Origin: Salminus brasiliensis
Taxonomy: Eukaryota > Chordata > Actinopteri > Characiformes > Bryconidae
DNA length: 64,000 bases
Direction of reading: 5' to 3'
Assembly: GCF_030463535.1 (NCBI RefSeq)
Contig: NC_132880.1
Span: 35,357,842 to 35,421,841, forward strand
The translations under genes were made by a program, and so were the position numbers. Of the stretch, positions 24,001 through 32,380 are shown piece after piece (the first letter of the stretch is position 1; each line of letters opens with the position of its first letter). The notes under the pieces are model-generated. The model made no database searches and was not told the DNA's origin. It saw nothing but the letters and a program-made list of their open reading frames with translations.

Positions 24001-25837
24001 CATACACTGCATACACTTTTGCATACCTACTCATTGTTATGCACATATTTTATATAGGAAACAGCTGCTACTTGAACCATCCCTTGCTGTCTATTCCACC
24101 TGGCCTTGTACAGTACTGTACATTTAAATAATACATGTTTTATATGGAAATATATGTTCTTTTCATTATTATTCATTTTCTAAAGCACTCAACATAACAA
24201 AAAATCATTATACGTGAAAATGGAACCACAACACACTCTAGCCTTTGCTAATTACAGTAGTTCCATCAATAAACAGAACAAAATTGTTTGTATATTTTCT
24301 GTCAATGAACTTTATAATGTAAACGATTTGTTGACTAAAATCGTGACCAGCCTAATTGGCCATAAACCTTATCAAAAAGCTTTGAATATTATGTCAACTT
24401 ACCTAAGTTATTGCGGAATCGCAGCTGGTTTCTGATACTGTACAGCAGGACATGCTTGTCGTACTCCCTCTGTGAGTTCCCGAGACTCTGCAAAGGGAGG
24501 AAAAGAGCCATTATGCCAAATCTGGATATGAGCATCCTGGCAGTTCAGAAGGAGCTCTGTTTTTCCACACAACACCCTGTATGCACCTCTCTACTCCACA
24601 TATATTTGACATGTGTAAATACATTAAGGCCAAATCCTTAGTGCAGAACAATTGTAAACCAATGTCTCATTCATCATAGAGCAAGCATTCATAACTCTGT
24701 TTAACGTTCATAACTGTTTAACACATTTCTGTGTAGAGTCATTTTTTTTTTGACTGCTCTTGTTGTGAACATAAATTGAACTCATGCAAATTTCTCTAAA
24801 ATGGCATATTGAACATCAGACCACTAGAAATGACTTAAAGACCGAATTGTGCAGAATTAATCATACTTCCACTGAGCCAACCAGAAGATGGGCTGAGGTC
24901 AACATCTGGTTCCTGTTAGTGGTTCTTCTTCCTCCTCTTATTATAAGTGAGTTTTTACTGACACCATGGCAAGATGATGACAATGTCTTCTGTAAAAAGC
25001 TCTATAGAAATAAATGGGAAGTGAACTGAATGAACGCTCCAGCGTTTGACGAGTGGCCAGCGGTTCCCTGCAGCTGTCCTGCACTTCCTCTCTGTATGGT
25101 CTTCTGCATGAAGGTTTACATCTAAAAGACCGACTTAAGCAGATAATCTAAAATATGAGTGGAATTCTCCATTAGTCTCATTTTCACTATGTCCACCAGA
25201 AGATGGGCTGAGGTCCCCTTTCGGTTGTGTGTGGTTCTTCTTCATACTCATATTATTCTATGTATTATTGTGAAGTTTTAACTGACACTGTAGCTTTCAG
25301 CATGCTCATTAGGGACCTGGAGCCAGATTTCTGGACATCTGCTTTGTGTTTTGTACATTGTCCACTTTAAAAAAGCTCTACAGACACAGATGTGAAGTGA
25401 ACTGAATGAATGCTCCAGCATCTGAGGGGTGGCAAACGGCTCCCTGCAGCTTTCCTGGACTTTACTCTTAACGTGCTTTTATACTAAAGACTGAATCGTG
25501 GACACGGCAGGGTTTCGACAGTGATCCCACTGCTGCACAGGAATGAAAAAAAACAGATCATTGGAAATGAGGAGGATGATAATGAGGATGAAGACGACGA
25601 TGAAGATGAGGATGTTGCGGGTCGCTGGATCCCAATGGACCTGCAGCTGTGCTACCGACTACATGACAAGTCTCTGGGGGAGGAAATGTGCCCGACATCG
25701 AGTGTGATCGTGTGTGTGTTCGTGTGTGTGTGTGTTTTATGAGCCTTTATCTGCAGTAGCTTTACCTGTTTGACATTTGCTGGCAGCTTGTTCCAGGGGT
25801 AATTCTGTCTGATGTGAAATTCCACGTCCGTATTCAT
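1786..25837 (-). CDS. fam91a1: fam91a1, complete 24-exon gene (WDR11/TBC1D23 trafficking partner)
   Basis: The product is a cytosolic trafficking protein. From family knowledge, FAM91A1 joins WDR11 and C17orf75 and binds TBC1D23, helping golgin-captured endosomal vesicles reach the trans-Golgi. Coding exons in transcription order: 25837-25766, 24487-24403, 23095-22944, 19658-19601, 15345-15278, 15031-14918, 13517-13427, 12720-12658, 12339-12233, 12101-12063, 10915-10803, 10699-10590, 8674-8565, 7974-7888, 7611-7482, 6723-6575, 6171-6037, 5952-5839, 4637-4565, 4471-4328, 4028-3921, 3551-3428, 3330-3261, 1971-1786. They sum to 2502 nt, 833 codons plus TAA, against about 838 residues in human. 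All introns are GT-AG and every phase fits. Recognisable blocks are the start [20 protein letters not shown], the FAM91 N-terminal domain (exons 1-11), [18 protein letters not shown] (exon 13), [20 protein letters not shown] (exon 16) and a C-terminal [21 protein letters not shown] see no frame break. Both near-complete DNA transposons of intron 4 and several MITEs are intronic. Confidence 0.95.
2250..2660 (-). mobile_element. MITE family A, copy 1 (decayed, one end lost)
   Basis: It starts with the terminal sequence 'tatatgaacagaagtattag', continues with the shared internal segments ('ctagattttggagcattg', 'gacaagctgtgcg'), and fades before the second terminus. It lies in intron 23 of fam91a1, in the opposite orientation to copies 2 and 3. 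Confidence 0.7.
5437..5806 (+). mobile_element. MITE family A, copy 2 (near-identical to copy 3)
   Basis: This is a 370-bp element with imperfect terminal inverted repeats: the left end reads CACTATAAGTCCAAATGTTT and the right end reads ACACTTTTGTCCATATAG. It codes for nothing. It sits in intron 18 of fam91a1 and differs from the copy at 6902-7272 by about three positions. Confidence 0.85.
6738..6779. repeat. (CA)n microsatellite
   Basis: About 20 CA units lie in fam91a1 intron 15, starting roughly 15 bases upstream (transcript sense) of the exon 16 acceptor. Length changes here could affect that acceptor. Confidence 0.9.
6902..7272 (+). mobile_element. MITE family A, copy 3
   Basis: It lies in intron 15 of fam91a1, in the same orientation as copy 2 and 1465 bp away. 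Identity also covers about 25 bp left of the terminus ('ctgtattattacatgcctgg'), so the pair may reflect duplication or gene conversion rather than two insertions. Confidence 0.85.
8868..8995 (+). mobile_element. MITE family A, internal fragment
   Basis: Only the internal part matches: 'gaatgcaatcaaatc', 'acagccttcc' and 'tagagactgcagcag'. It lies in intron 12 of fam91a1. Confidence 0.55.
9955..10225 (+). repeat. interspersed repeat family C, copy 1
   Basis: It shares 'tgtatctctcagcttgt', 'aaatgcatgtg', 'aatattactct' and 'cataatgctgc' in the same order with 46250-46520 and, inverted, with 57625-57800. No coding capacity and no family name recognised. It lies in fam91a1 intron 12. Confidence 0.6.
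13847..14248 (+). mobile_element. palindromic non-autonomous element, family B copy 1
   Basis: The left part contains 'gactgtagtccatctgttt' and 'gcactgcagtgacactgac'. The right part has the inverse form 'gtcagtgtcactgcaggtcc'. The copy is internally shortened. A related element lies at 38023-38400. This layout is common in teleost genomes. Confidence 0.6.
14640..14790 (-). repeat. possible 5S-rRNA-derived SINE relic
   Basis: On the minus strand, 'gatcttacttag' and later 'aagaccaggtgctgt' resemble the 3' half of 5S rRNA in the right order, followed by an A/T-rich tail made of 'aaataaat' units. Similarity is partial and judged by eye only. Confidence 0.3.
16610..18025 (-). mobile_element. Tc1-like DNA transposon with IR/DR ends, right end truncated
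   Basis: The left end begins CAAACCGGATTCC immediately after a TA target dinucleotide. The left inverted repeat holds two direct repeats of 'aaaaagttgggaca' (about 16623 and 16751), the IR/DR layout of fish Tc1 elements. The right arm keeps the inner repeat (17937-17956) and the 'ctcctttaaaatgttacatt' segment, then stops at about 18025 before the outer repeat. The loss of one outer binding site predicts that this copy cannot move. It sits in intron 4 of fam91a1, in the gene's own orientation. Confidence 0.88.
16722..17848 (-). pseudogene. Tc1-like transposase, broken by one frameshift
   Basis: The N-terminal half (start probably M at 17797, [19 protein letters not shown]) carries the paired helix-turn-helix DNA-binding domain with an AT-hook-like GRKTLL segment. 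The C-terminal half, in the next frame, carries the catalytic triad: D in [10 protein letters not shown] in QQDNARPH, and E in LSPIENIW 34 residues later (DD34E). The frame changes at about 17380-17390, just after LRRLHWAR, apparently by loss of one base. Otherwise the two halves cover a full-length protein of about 350 residues with no further stop. The stop codon lies inside the left inverted repeat, after WGFVDAMKF. Confidence 0.9.
18040..18114. repeat. TG/TA/CA-rich microsatellite between two Tc1 elements
   Basis: Alternating purine-pyrimidine sequence ('tgtgtgtatttatatataca' then CA runs) begins exactly where the right end of the first transposon is lost, so replication slippage or breakage here may explain that truncation. 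Confidence 0.75.
18121..19110 (+). pseudogene. decayed Tc1-like transposase relic, second lineage
   Basis: DNA matching a different fish Tc1 family runs in order: 'atctaatcagccaatcatg' near the left end, the region for RRMARLVRAD-like sequence near 18385, 'aacagaaagctgaggctgca' (18552-18571), 'gatggtagggtcagagtttg' (18656-18675), 'tccagcataataacgcatca' and 'ccagatctgaatccaataga' (18918-18937). Stops, indels and an internal deletion around 18720-18830 break every frame. It lies next to the first element, in the opposite orientation, in the same intron. Confidence 0.82.
20588..21095. repeat. direct duplication with internal ~22-bp tandem units
   Basis: Two diverged copies of 'ggctctgtacatatt ... 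gtccatata' text lie at about 20625-20735 and 20968-21085. Between them (20745-20850) is a short tandem array of 'ccctcaatttaacaa'-like units. It lies in fam91a1 intron 3 and has no coding content. Confidence 0.6.
21920..22230. repeat. GGGCCC-type dispersed repeat
   Basis: Many 'tggggcc', 'gggcccc' and 'agcccac' motifs occur within 300 bp, unlike the AT-rich surroundings, giving imperfect internal inverted repeats. It lies in fam91a1 intron 3. I have no name for the family. Confidence 0.5.
24876..25510 (+). repeat. tandem pair of LINE/SINE 3'-tail-like repeats in fam91a1 intron 1
   Basis: Unit 1 (about 24876-25135) and unit 2 (about 25190-25510) both run 'agaagatgggctgaggt', 'ggttcttctt', 'aaaaagctcta', 'aagtgaactgaatgaa' and 'gctccctgcagct' or a close variant. 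The offset between units shifts from about 315 to 374 bp, so one has an insertion. Their middle resembles the L2-type tail at 26398-26649. Confidence 0.65.
25555..25735. repeat. GAT/GAG and GT simple repeats
   Basis: A run of GATGA/GAGGA triplets (25565-25615) is followed by a (GT)n run (25706-25735), close to the fam91a1 exon 1 donor on the intron side. Confidence 0.7.
25766..25837 (-). CDS. fam91a1: fam91a1 exon 1 (start codon exon)
   Basis: This exon encodes the first 24 residues, [20 protein letters not shown] then NVKQ. It ends at a GTAAAG donor and joins in phase 0 to exon 2 ([17 protein letters not shown]...). The ATG at 25837 is chosen because the family begins with M-N-x-D-V-E-F-H-I-R and no upstream in-frame extension resembles it. 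Confidence 0.95.
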
Positions 25838-26039
25838 TGCTGGACTCGGTTATGTAAAAGGCAAAGCAACGGGCTCTCGGGTAAGTCCAACGCGACTATA
25901 CCCTCCCGACACTTCTCACAGCCGCTGGTCCACTTGAGAGTTTTTTGTTAAAATATAGCTATCTTTTTTGAATGTTATTTGAGCGATAATGCTGCTAAAC
26001 ATCCACTTCCTTGTTGTATTTCCAAGCAGCCCTTCGTCA

Positions 26040-26090
26040 CGCTTCTGGCCACGTCCGTCACTTCCGTTCGAGCGAGTGACGTAGGAGAGT
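26040..26090 (-). promoter_or_regulatory. candidate fam91a1 promoter (ETS-like and CRE-like sites)
   Basis: About 200 bp upstream of the fam91a1 ATG, the minus strand carries CGGAAGTG (26066-26059), the core of an ETS/GABP site. A TGACGT core (CRE/ATF type) lies at 26077-26082. The stretch is locally richer in C, G and CpG than its surroundings and has no TATA box, as is typical of housekeeping promoters. The transcription start is inferred, not seen. Confidence 0.4.
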
Positions 26091-26194
26091 GTTGTGGTGA
26101 ATGAGAGAGAAAGCAAGGTTAAAATATGAAGCCCAGCTGAAACAGCCACCCTTATGCTTAGCTTCACATTTCCAGTGGGATAACGTCTTATATT

Positions 26195-26990
26195 CTTTGA
26201 GAGATCCAGCTCAAGACTAGCTTTTGATGGTAGATGCTTTTTAGGTGGTCTAAGCTGGTCCATGATGGTTAAAAGGCTGGTCATCCAGGTGACCATCTTA
26301 ACTAACTGATGACCAGCATAGCATATGTTTTCATTTGTGTTTGATGGACTAGATGGTTCATCGGTACCATCATTTTTTTTTTATCATTAATGTTTAAATA
26401 GTCTGATCAGAGGAGGATGGGTTCCCCTTGTGAGTCTTGGTTCCTCCCAAGGTTTCTTCCTCCAGCTCTGAGGGAGTTTTTCCTTGCCACTGTCGCTGTT
26501 GGCTTGCTCACGGGGGTCTTTGACCCTTCATGTTATTTCTTCTTTCTTCTCTGTCTCTGTCCTTTATTAAGTACTAATTATGTAAAGCCGCTTTGTGACA
26601 ACAACAGTTGTAAAAAGCGCTATACAAATAAATTTGACTTGACTTGACTGACTATGACCAACTTGACCGGGCTGGCCATACTGGTGGACCAGTGTGGTCA
26701 GGCTGGTCATGCTGGTCAACAGCAAGTGTGTGGACTAGCTGCTTGACTAGTTGGGTTAGATTGTGTACAGTAGTGGAGCCCAGCTGAACCATCAAATGTA
26801 AGCTAAACTAGTCAACAAGGTTCATTCATCTGTACCATCTTGAGCTGGGTGGGGTTTTTTTAAGCAGGGAAAACAATTAGATTGGTCATTTGATGGTCAC
26901 TATATAAATCATTGCCTAAAAAACACACTGGCCATATGGTGAAGGTGGTAAACCAGCTTGAAATTCATCTAGACTAACTGGTCTCCCAGG
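26195..26990. repeat. GGTCA/CTGGT-rich repeat, split by the LINE tail
   Basis: Both flanks (26195-26397 and 26650-26990) are made of degenerate 'gctggtcatcc', 'ggaccagtgtggtcaggctg' and 'aagctggtcca' units found in other teleost repeats. The interrupted pattern dates the LINE insertion as the later event. Confidence 0.55.
26398..26649 (+). mobile_element. L2-type LINE (or dependent SINE) 3' tail
   Basis: The segment has the widespread teleost 3' sequence: 'ttcctcccaaggtttcttcc', 'gggagtttttccttgccact' and 'agccgctttgtgacaacaac'. It ends in 'aaataaatttgacttgactt', a short tandem tail typical of L2-clade retroposition. It is 5'-truncated and noncoding, and is inserted into a GGTCA-rich repeat that continues on both sides. 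Confidence 0.75.
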
Positions 26991-29900
26991 TTAGGATATT
27001 TGTCCCTAGCATGAGAACAAGGATTTTGGTAAAATTGTATTTCTGAAGCAATTGCTATTGTTTAAATGAACCTGTCAGAGCCTTGTATGAGCTTCTACTG
27101 TTATAATTAGGTAGAGTAGGCTAAACCCATACCCTGTTATTTTGATGAAATAATAAGGTACCTCTTCAAAAATCTGTGCAAGTAAACGAAAGAAGGCATA
27201 CACATGGGCATTTGCTGTGGTTAGGATGTTGTGGTCCGGGGGGTTTTCAAGTAGACCTATGTTTGGCAGTGTGTATGTGTGAGGGGGGCAGGGAGTTAAG
27301 TACCTCTAAATCCATGCAACTATGTTAATGAACATTAATACATAAATATTTACTCACTTGCCAAGACTAATAATGACTCTTACAGCCTACATGACCAAAT
27401 AATCTTCCTTCATTTCAACTTGTGTCTTACAAGTGAAATACATTGCTTACTTAATAATAAATCAATAAATCAATTCAATATTTCAGAAGACATTTCAGTC
27501 CTCCTGGTGTGTCAAGCAGTCTGTAATTGTGTGACTGACGTTCAAGGCCATAAAACAACAGAGGCCCTAAAAAATGTAATAAATTTGAAACCCAGTGTAA
27601 TATCTTTTTATGGGTCCCAAAATCGGAAAATTGCTGTGCCCCTGGTGACATTGATTTGATTACAGATATGTAAACTTTTGGATCTTTCCAAATATTTGGT
27701 TCCATTGAGACCAAACCACAAGACTTTCCTATAAATTATTTGTGTTTATTAAGATATAGTAATTAAGTGCAGTGCAAACAGCTTCCCGTCAGCAGAAGGT
27801 GAAGTAATCTTCTTTGTTCAGGGGGGCTCATCGCTGAAGGATCCTCAGATTTGAGTCCACCACTTTCTAGTTATCAGTTCTCTGCACTATAAGGCTAACA
27901 ACATCTCAGCATAGTACCCATATTAAAGGCAGAGTAGATGATTTGTCTTAAAAATTAATGAAATAACTATCTGGATGGTTGTATAAACAAATATACAAAG
28001 ACGATTATTTGTGTTTGTTTGTAGTGATGGGAACGAATCTTTGACTTCCACAAGTCAGAAAAGTACATATGAGTACATTTAACTCATTTTAATTAGTATA
28101 ATTTATGTTTGTGAACCTAACCTACCTGCTGTGTGAGTGTAAATGGTGTAAAGTGCATTCCCCAACATGATAAACTTACACACACCCGTGGCCTAGTGTT
28201 ACTTAATCTGTCTACATGCATATCTGTTTGCACGGCAGAATCAACATGACAGTAACTCATCCAACTCATCCTGCCCCTGGATGCAACCGATGATAGGACT
28301 AACAAGTCAGGTCCCATCTGCTAGCCGGAAACAGAAAGAAGCTGTACGCAAAGAAAAATAGTCAGCTGGCTCAAATTACAGTGCTTTTCCTATGTAGTTG
28401 TACACTCAGTTAACACCTTTGTTCTTATTCACAAATAGATTTCCATTAATCTAAACCTACGACTGAAAGCAAGTGACAGTACATGGCGTAAGTGATTTTT
28501 GGAGCCTTGCTTTTGCCTCAAAGTAGCATGCGATGAAGGCAGATATTTATATTTTATTAATAGTTGTAATTATCTGAGCTATGGGTTTATTTTAATGCTA
28601 TTTTCTGCAGACTGTTGTAAAAGCAGGGAAGCAGTGGTGCAGGATAAATTACCTAAAGACACCTTCTCTCAAGCTTCTCTCCAAACAGAAGCGTATGTTA
28701 AGACGTTCAGAGTGGCTGCTAGGCCCTTGCCCTTGGCCAGGGTAAACTTCAAGTTTAGACACAGTCTGTATGCTTGTGCCTGGTCACAAGTAGCAGGTGA
28801 ATAACAACCTAGCATGTTCCTCCTCACCCCGACTATCTGAGGCAAACCAAGGTAATCAGGCCTAGATATTCAGCTGTTCTTCCCACTCAGTCCAGCCATC
28901 AGCACAGCTCTATATTTACCAGCTTCCTGGGTTACACAAGACCACTGAGGGGCGTTCACAGACCCAGCCCCGTGCCTGTCCCCTGGCTAAGCTAGGCTCA
29001 CTGTCCCTGCCATAGTAAACACACAACGCACATGGTGCATGGCTAACCGATGTGGGAACAAACAAGGGGAGGGTCAAAGACAGGGACGTTTGCAGTCTCC
29101 AGAACTATTCTCAGAAACTGGAATGTACACAGCAGTCTCATGGCAAGCTTCTAAACTGATCCTTCAATGAACCTTTCTCTACACCCACTTCTGCCGACTA
29201 TTTCCTTTACGTCTGTAGAGCGACACCTGAGGGGAATGCTTTTCGGCCTTAATGCTGCTGAAGCGTGACTGATTCTGTCCAGACACATTGGAATGTGAGT
29301 GTTAGGACCACACTCGAGTCAAGGTAAGCTCTAATCTCAAATTAATTTTAGGGCAATCTTTTTAAGGTTTTTAGCAAGTTGAATTCTGGGAAACAAGGTA
29401 TTCATATGTGAATTGTATCAACTGTAACATATATGGAATAATTTATTGTATTAATTGATTTATTACAGTTTATGTGTCCATGATGATTAATTGTATTGTA
29501 CTTATAATCTGTCTAGCAGAGGAAATGTACGCAACTAAACTAAACTAAAACTTAACTTAAACCTTACTTCTTAATTAAGGATCATTTTGAACTACTGTTT
29601 CTGTAGAGTAATGACCTAAACACATTATAGTGCTTGGTTTAACGCTCCAACACTGACAGTTTTACTGTCAGAGAGAAAGTGTGTACACCATAGCATTGCC
29701 TTGTGGATGTATCATTATATAAATATATAAATCAAAATGTTTGATCTCCAGCATAACTGTTTTATATGTATATCAGTTTAAACCCATGGTTAAACCAACA
29801 TTTCCAGTCACCAGTTAATTAATCACCATGTTTTAAAGTTGGCTCATGGCTCCTACTTTTGAAATTGTACAACTGCATTTGCTTCCGAGATTCGGATGCT

Positions 29901-30398
29901 ATATTAAGCAGGTTTATAAAGCATTGTTTAAATAGAAATTAGAGTAACATGCTTTTTTCTAGGACAAGGCCGGGGAATACCACCAGTTCTCTTCTGTCAT
30001 CACAGTCTTAGTAATGGCAGTTAATAATAAACAATAATGATTAACTTCCCAAAATAGCAGTCGGGGTGGCGCGTGTGATCTGGGGGAGAAATAAAATCAG
30101 TAGCTGTCTCTGGGGTGATTAGACGACTTAGTGCCAATAATAGCTTCATGAAATGCCCTCGTCTAAACAGTGAGGCTGTCAAGGGCAAACCTGGTGTGTG
30201 CTCGGGCACAGCTGGGATGTGACTCAACTGCTTTGATAAAATCAATTTTGATGGGAAAATGAGGCCTACAAGCGACACATGAATGTATTAGGGTGGCTCA
30301 GGGGAGATGGAGATTTGAACAGGAGAAATAATGCCTGATAATGGCACAGGAAATGTCGGCAAATGTTCAGAATCAGTGTTTCTTTCAACTACATGTAA

Positions 30399-30429
<31 letters not shown>

Positions 30430-30999
30430 TAAATGACTATTATGCAGGACTGTTGGTACAGAACACTGAAACTATAGAGCTCCATTGATTTCAAGTTATT
30501 ATACAAACTCTAAGAAATATGAGAGGTTTTAAAGCAATGACTGGAACAATATATGATTCCAAAATGCAAACCTGTATAGCATGAAGCTATTGGCAAGATA
30601 TTGCCATTAATACGAAATATAATTACATTATTTACTGTTTAATACATCTAAAATGATTTACCATATACTTTATAATAAACAAATCACTAATACACAAATA
30701 AAAAGCTGATTTCTATTCATTTAACATGTAGCTATCAAGTTATTATAAAAAAAAATAAAATAATTGCTGTTAAATTGGGATCCTGCTGGACCACAGCTCT
30801 ACAGATATTAACACTTTCCACCTGAATTCAACTCATGCAGGCCTTGCTAATTAACTGTTAAGTTGAATCAGGTGTGTGAAATGAGGAGGAACGCTAACAT
30901 TTTTGGTACTTTGGTCTCCTGGGATTAGCATCTGACACAAGTACTAGATCATAATATATTGTGTAAAATGAGGATGCATTTTTTAAGCCCACAGTGCCT
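26991..30999. other. intergenic between fam91a1 and klhl38; no gene supported
   Basis: The interval should contain the klhl38 promoter and 5' noncoding exon, but I cannot place them. No annexin-like coding sequence (the expected anxa13 position by human order) is visible. The part at 28640-29330 is less AT-rich and free of recognisable repeats, so it is the best place to look for regulatory sequence. An (AT)n run lies at 30407-30431, and a short repeat half at 30780-30905 resembles 37130-37215. Confidence 0.5.
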
Positions 31000-31024
31000 C
31001 CCACTCTTATTCACTGTTCACAGA
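31000..31024 (+). promoter_or_regulatory. splice acceptor just before the klhl38 ATG
   Basis: A pyrimidine-rich run followed by TTCACTGTTCACAG ends one base before ATG 31025. This is a good 3' splice site, so the first coding exon is probably exon 2 of the transcript, with a noncoding exon and the promoter somewhere in 26.1-31.0 kb. I could not locate that upstream exon. Confidence 0.5.
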
Positions 31025-32380
31025 ATGGCCTGTTCGTCACTTGAGGTATTCCCATTCAAGGACCAGGAGCTTCCAGCCCACCTGCTTTGCCAGCTGAACC
31101 TCCTCAGGCTGGAGCGCATCTTCACCGACGTGCTCCTGTGCACAGAGGACAGGGAGATTCCCTGCCACAGGAACGTCCTGGTGTCCAGCAGCCCTTACTT
31201 TCGTGCCATGTTCTGCAGCAACTTCCGTGAAAGCAGCCAGGCCCGGGTGGACCTGAAGGGCATCAGCTCTGAGGTGTTGGCAGGGATCGTGGACTACATC
31301 TACACAGGCAGCATCACCATAACGATGGAGCTGGTGCTGCCTCTGATGCAGGCTGCTTCCATGCTGCAGTATGTGAGGCTCTTTGAGGCTTGTTCTGTCT
31401 TTCTGCAGGAACAGCTGAACCCAGACAACTGTCTGAGCATGATCCGCCTGTCGGAGATCCTGCACTGCGACAGCCTGAGGGACAGGGCCAAGGAGATGGC
31501 TGTGCGTTGCTTCTCAGACGTTGCTGCCTCTGAGGACTTCTGTGAGCTCTCCCTGCCTGAGCTTATGTGTTATCTGGAGGATGACCGGCTTTGTGCAGAG
31601 GAAGAGCAAGTGTTTGAGACTCTTCTGGCCTGGATCCACCATGACCCCTTTTCACGACGAGGTGCCATTCACGACCTCTTCAAGAAGGTGCGCTTGCGTT
31701 ACATCCACCCGACGTACCTCTTCCAGTTCATAGCCAACGACCCACTTGTCCAGTCCTCCACGCTTTGCACTGAGATTATTGAGTCTGTGCGACGCCTGAT
31801 GTTTTCAGTTAGCGCCAAATGCACCCGCGAGCTGAAGCCCCTGTGGACTACGCCTCGCCGCTACACCTGCCGAGAGACTTTAGTGGTGGTTGGAGGCCGG
31901 AAGAACAACGAGCAGACGTCCAGAGAGGCACTGCTCTATGATGAACGCACCCAGCGCTGGCAGTGGCTGGCCAAGCTGCCTCTACGCCTGTACAAGGCCG
32001 CATACGTCTGCATTCACAGCATTCTGTACGTGGTTGGAGGCCTCAGCCTTAGCCTAGTGTCTGGAGACAGTGCAGTTAGTGCAACTGTCTACACTCTTTC
32101 GTTGAAGACTAACCAGTGGAGGACAGCCGAACCCATGCTGGAACCACGCTACGCCCATCAGAGCGTGTCCTACCTGCACTTCATCTTCGCTCTAGGAGGT
32201 ATAGGGGCTGACAAACAGATATCGAACACAGTGGAGCGCTACAACAGCATGTTCAACCAGTGGGAGGCCATGGCACCAATGCCTACAGCGGTCCTGCACC
32301 CTGCGGTGGCAGCCAATGACCAGAGGATCTATGTGTTTGGAGGGGAGGACTCCATGCAGAATCCAGTGAGATTAATACAG
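31025..32380 (+). CDS. klhl38: klhl38 coding exon 1 (BTB, BACK, first Kelch repeats)
   Basis: This exon has 452 codons, ending at a CAG|GTAACT donor. The reading frame stays open into the intron until 32518, so an unspliced transcript would make a truncated protein lacking the last Kelch blades. The Kelch signature of paired glycines is visible as VVVGGRK, VVGGLS, LGGIG and VFGGED. Confidence 0.93.

Noticed and set aside
25521..25742. ORF with an acidic Glu/Asp run next to fam91a1 exon 1
   Set aside because: The run comes from a GAT/GAG simple repeat, and the end is a GT microsatellite. It lies antisense in intron 1 with no homology.
26991..30958. Possible anxa13 gene between fam91a1 and klhl38
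   Set aside because: I looked for annexin-like exons because of the human gene order and found no annexin repeat motif on either strand.
30959..31024. 22-residue N-terminal extension of klhl38
   Set aside because: It does not resemble the family, and a strong splice acceptor lies just before ATG 31025, so it is most likely intron.
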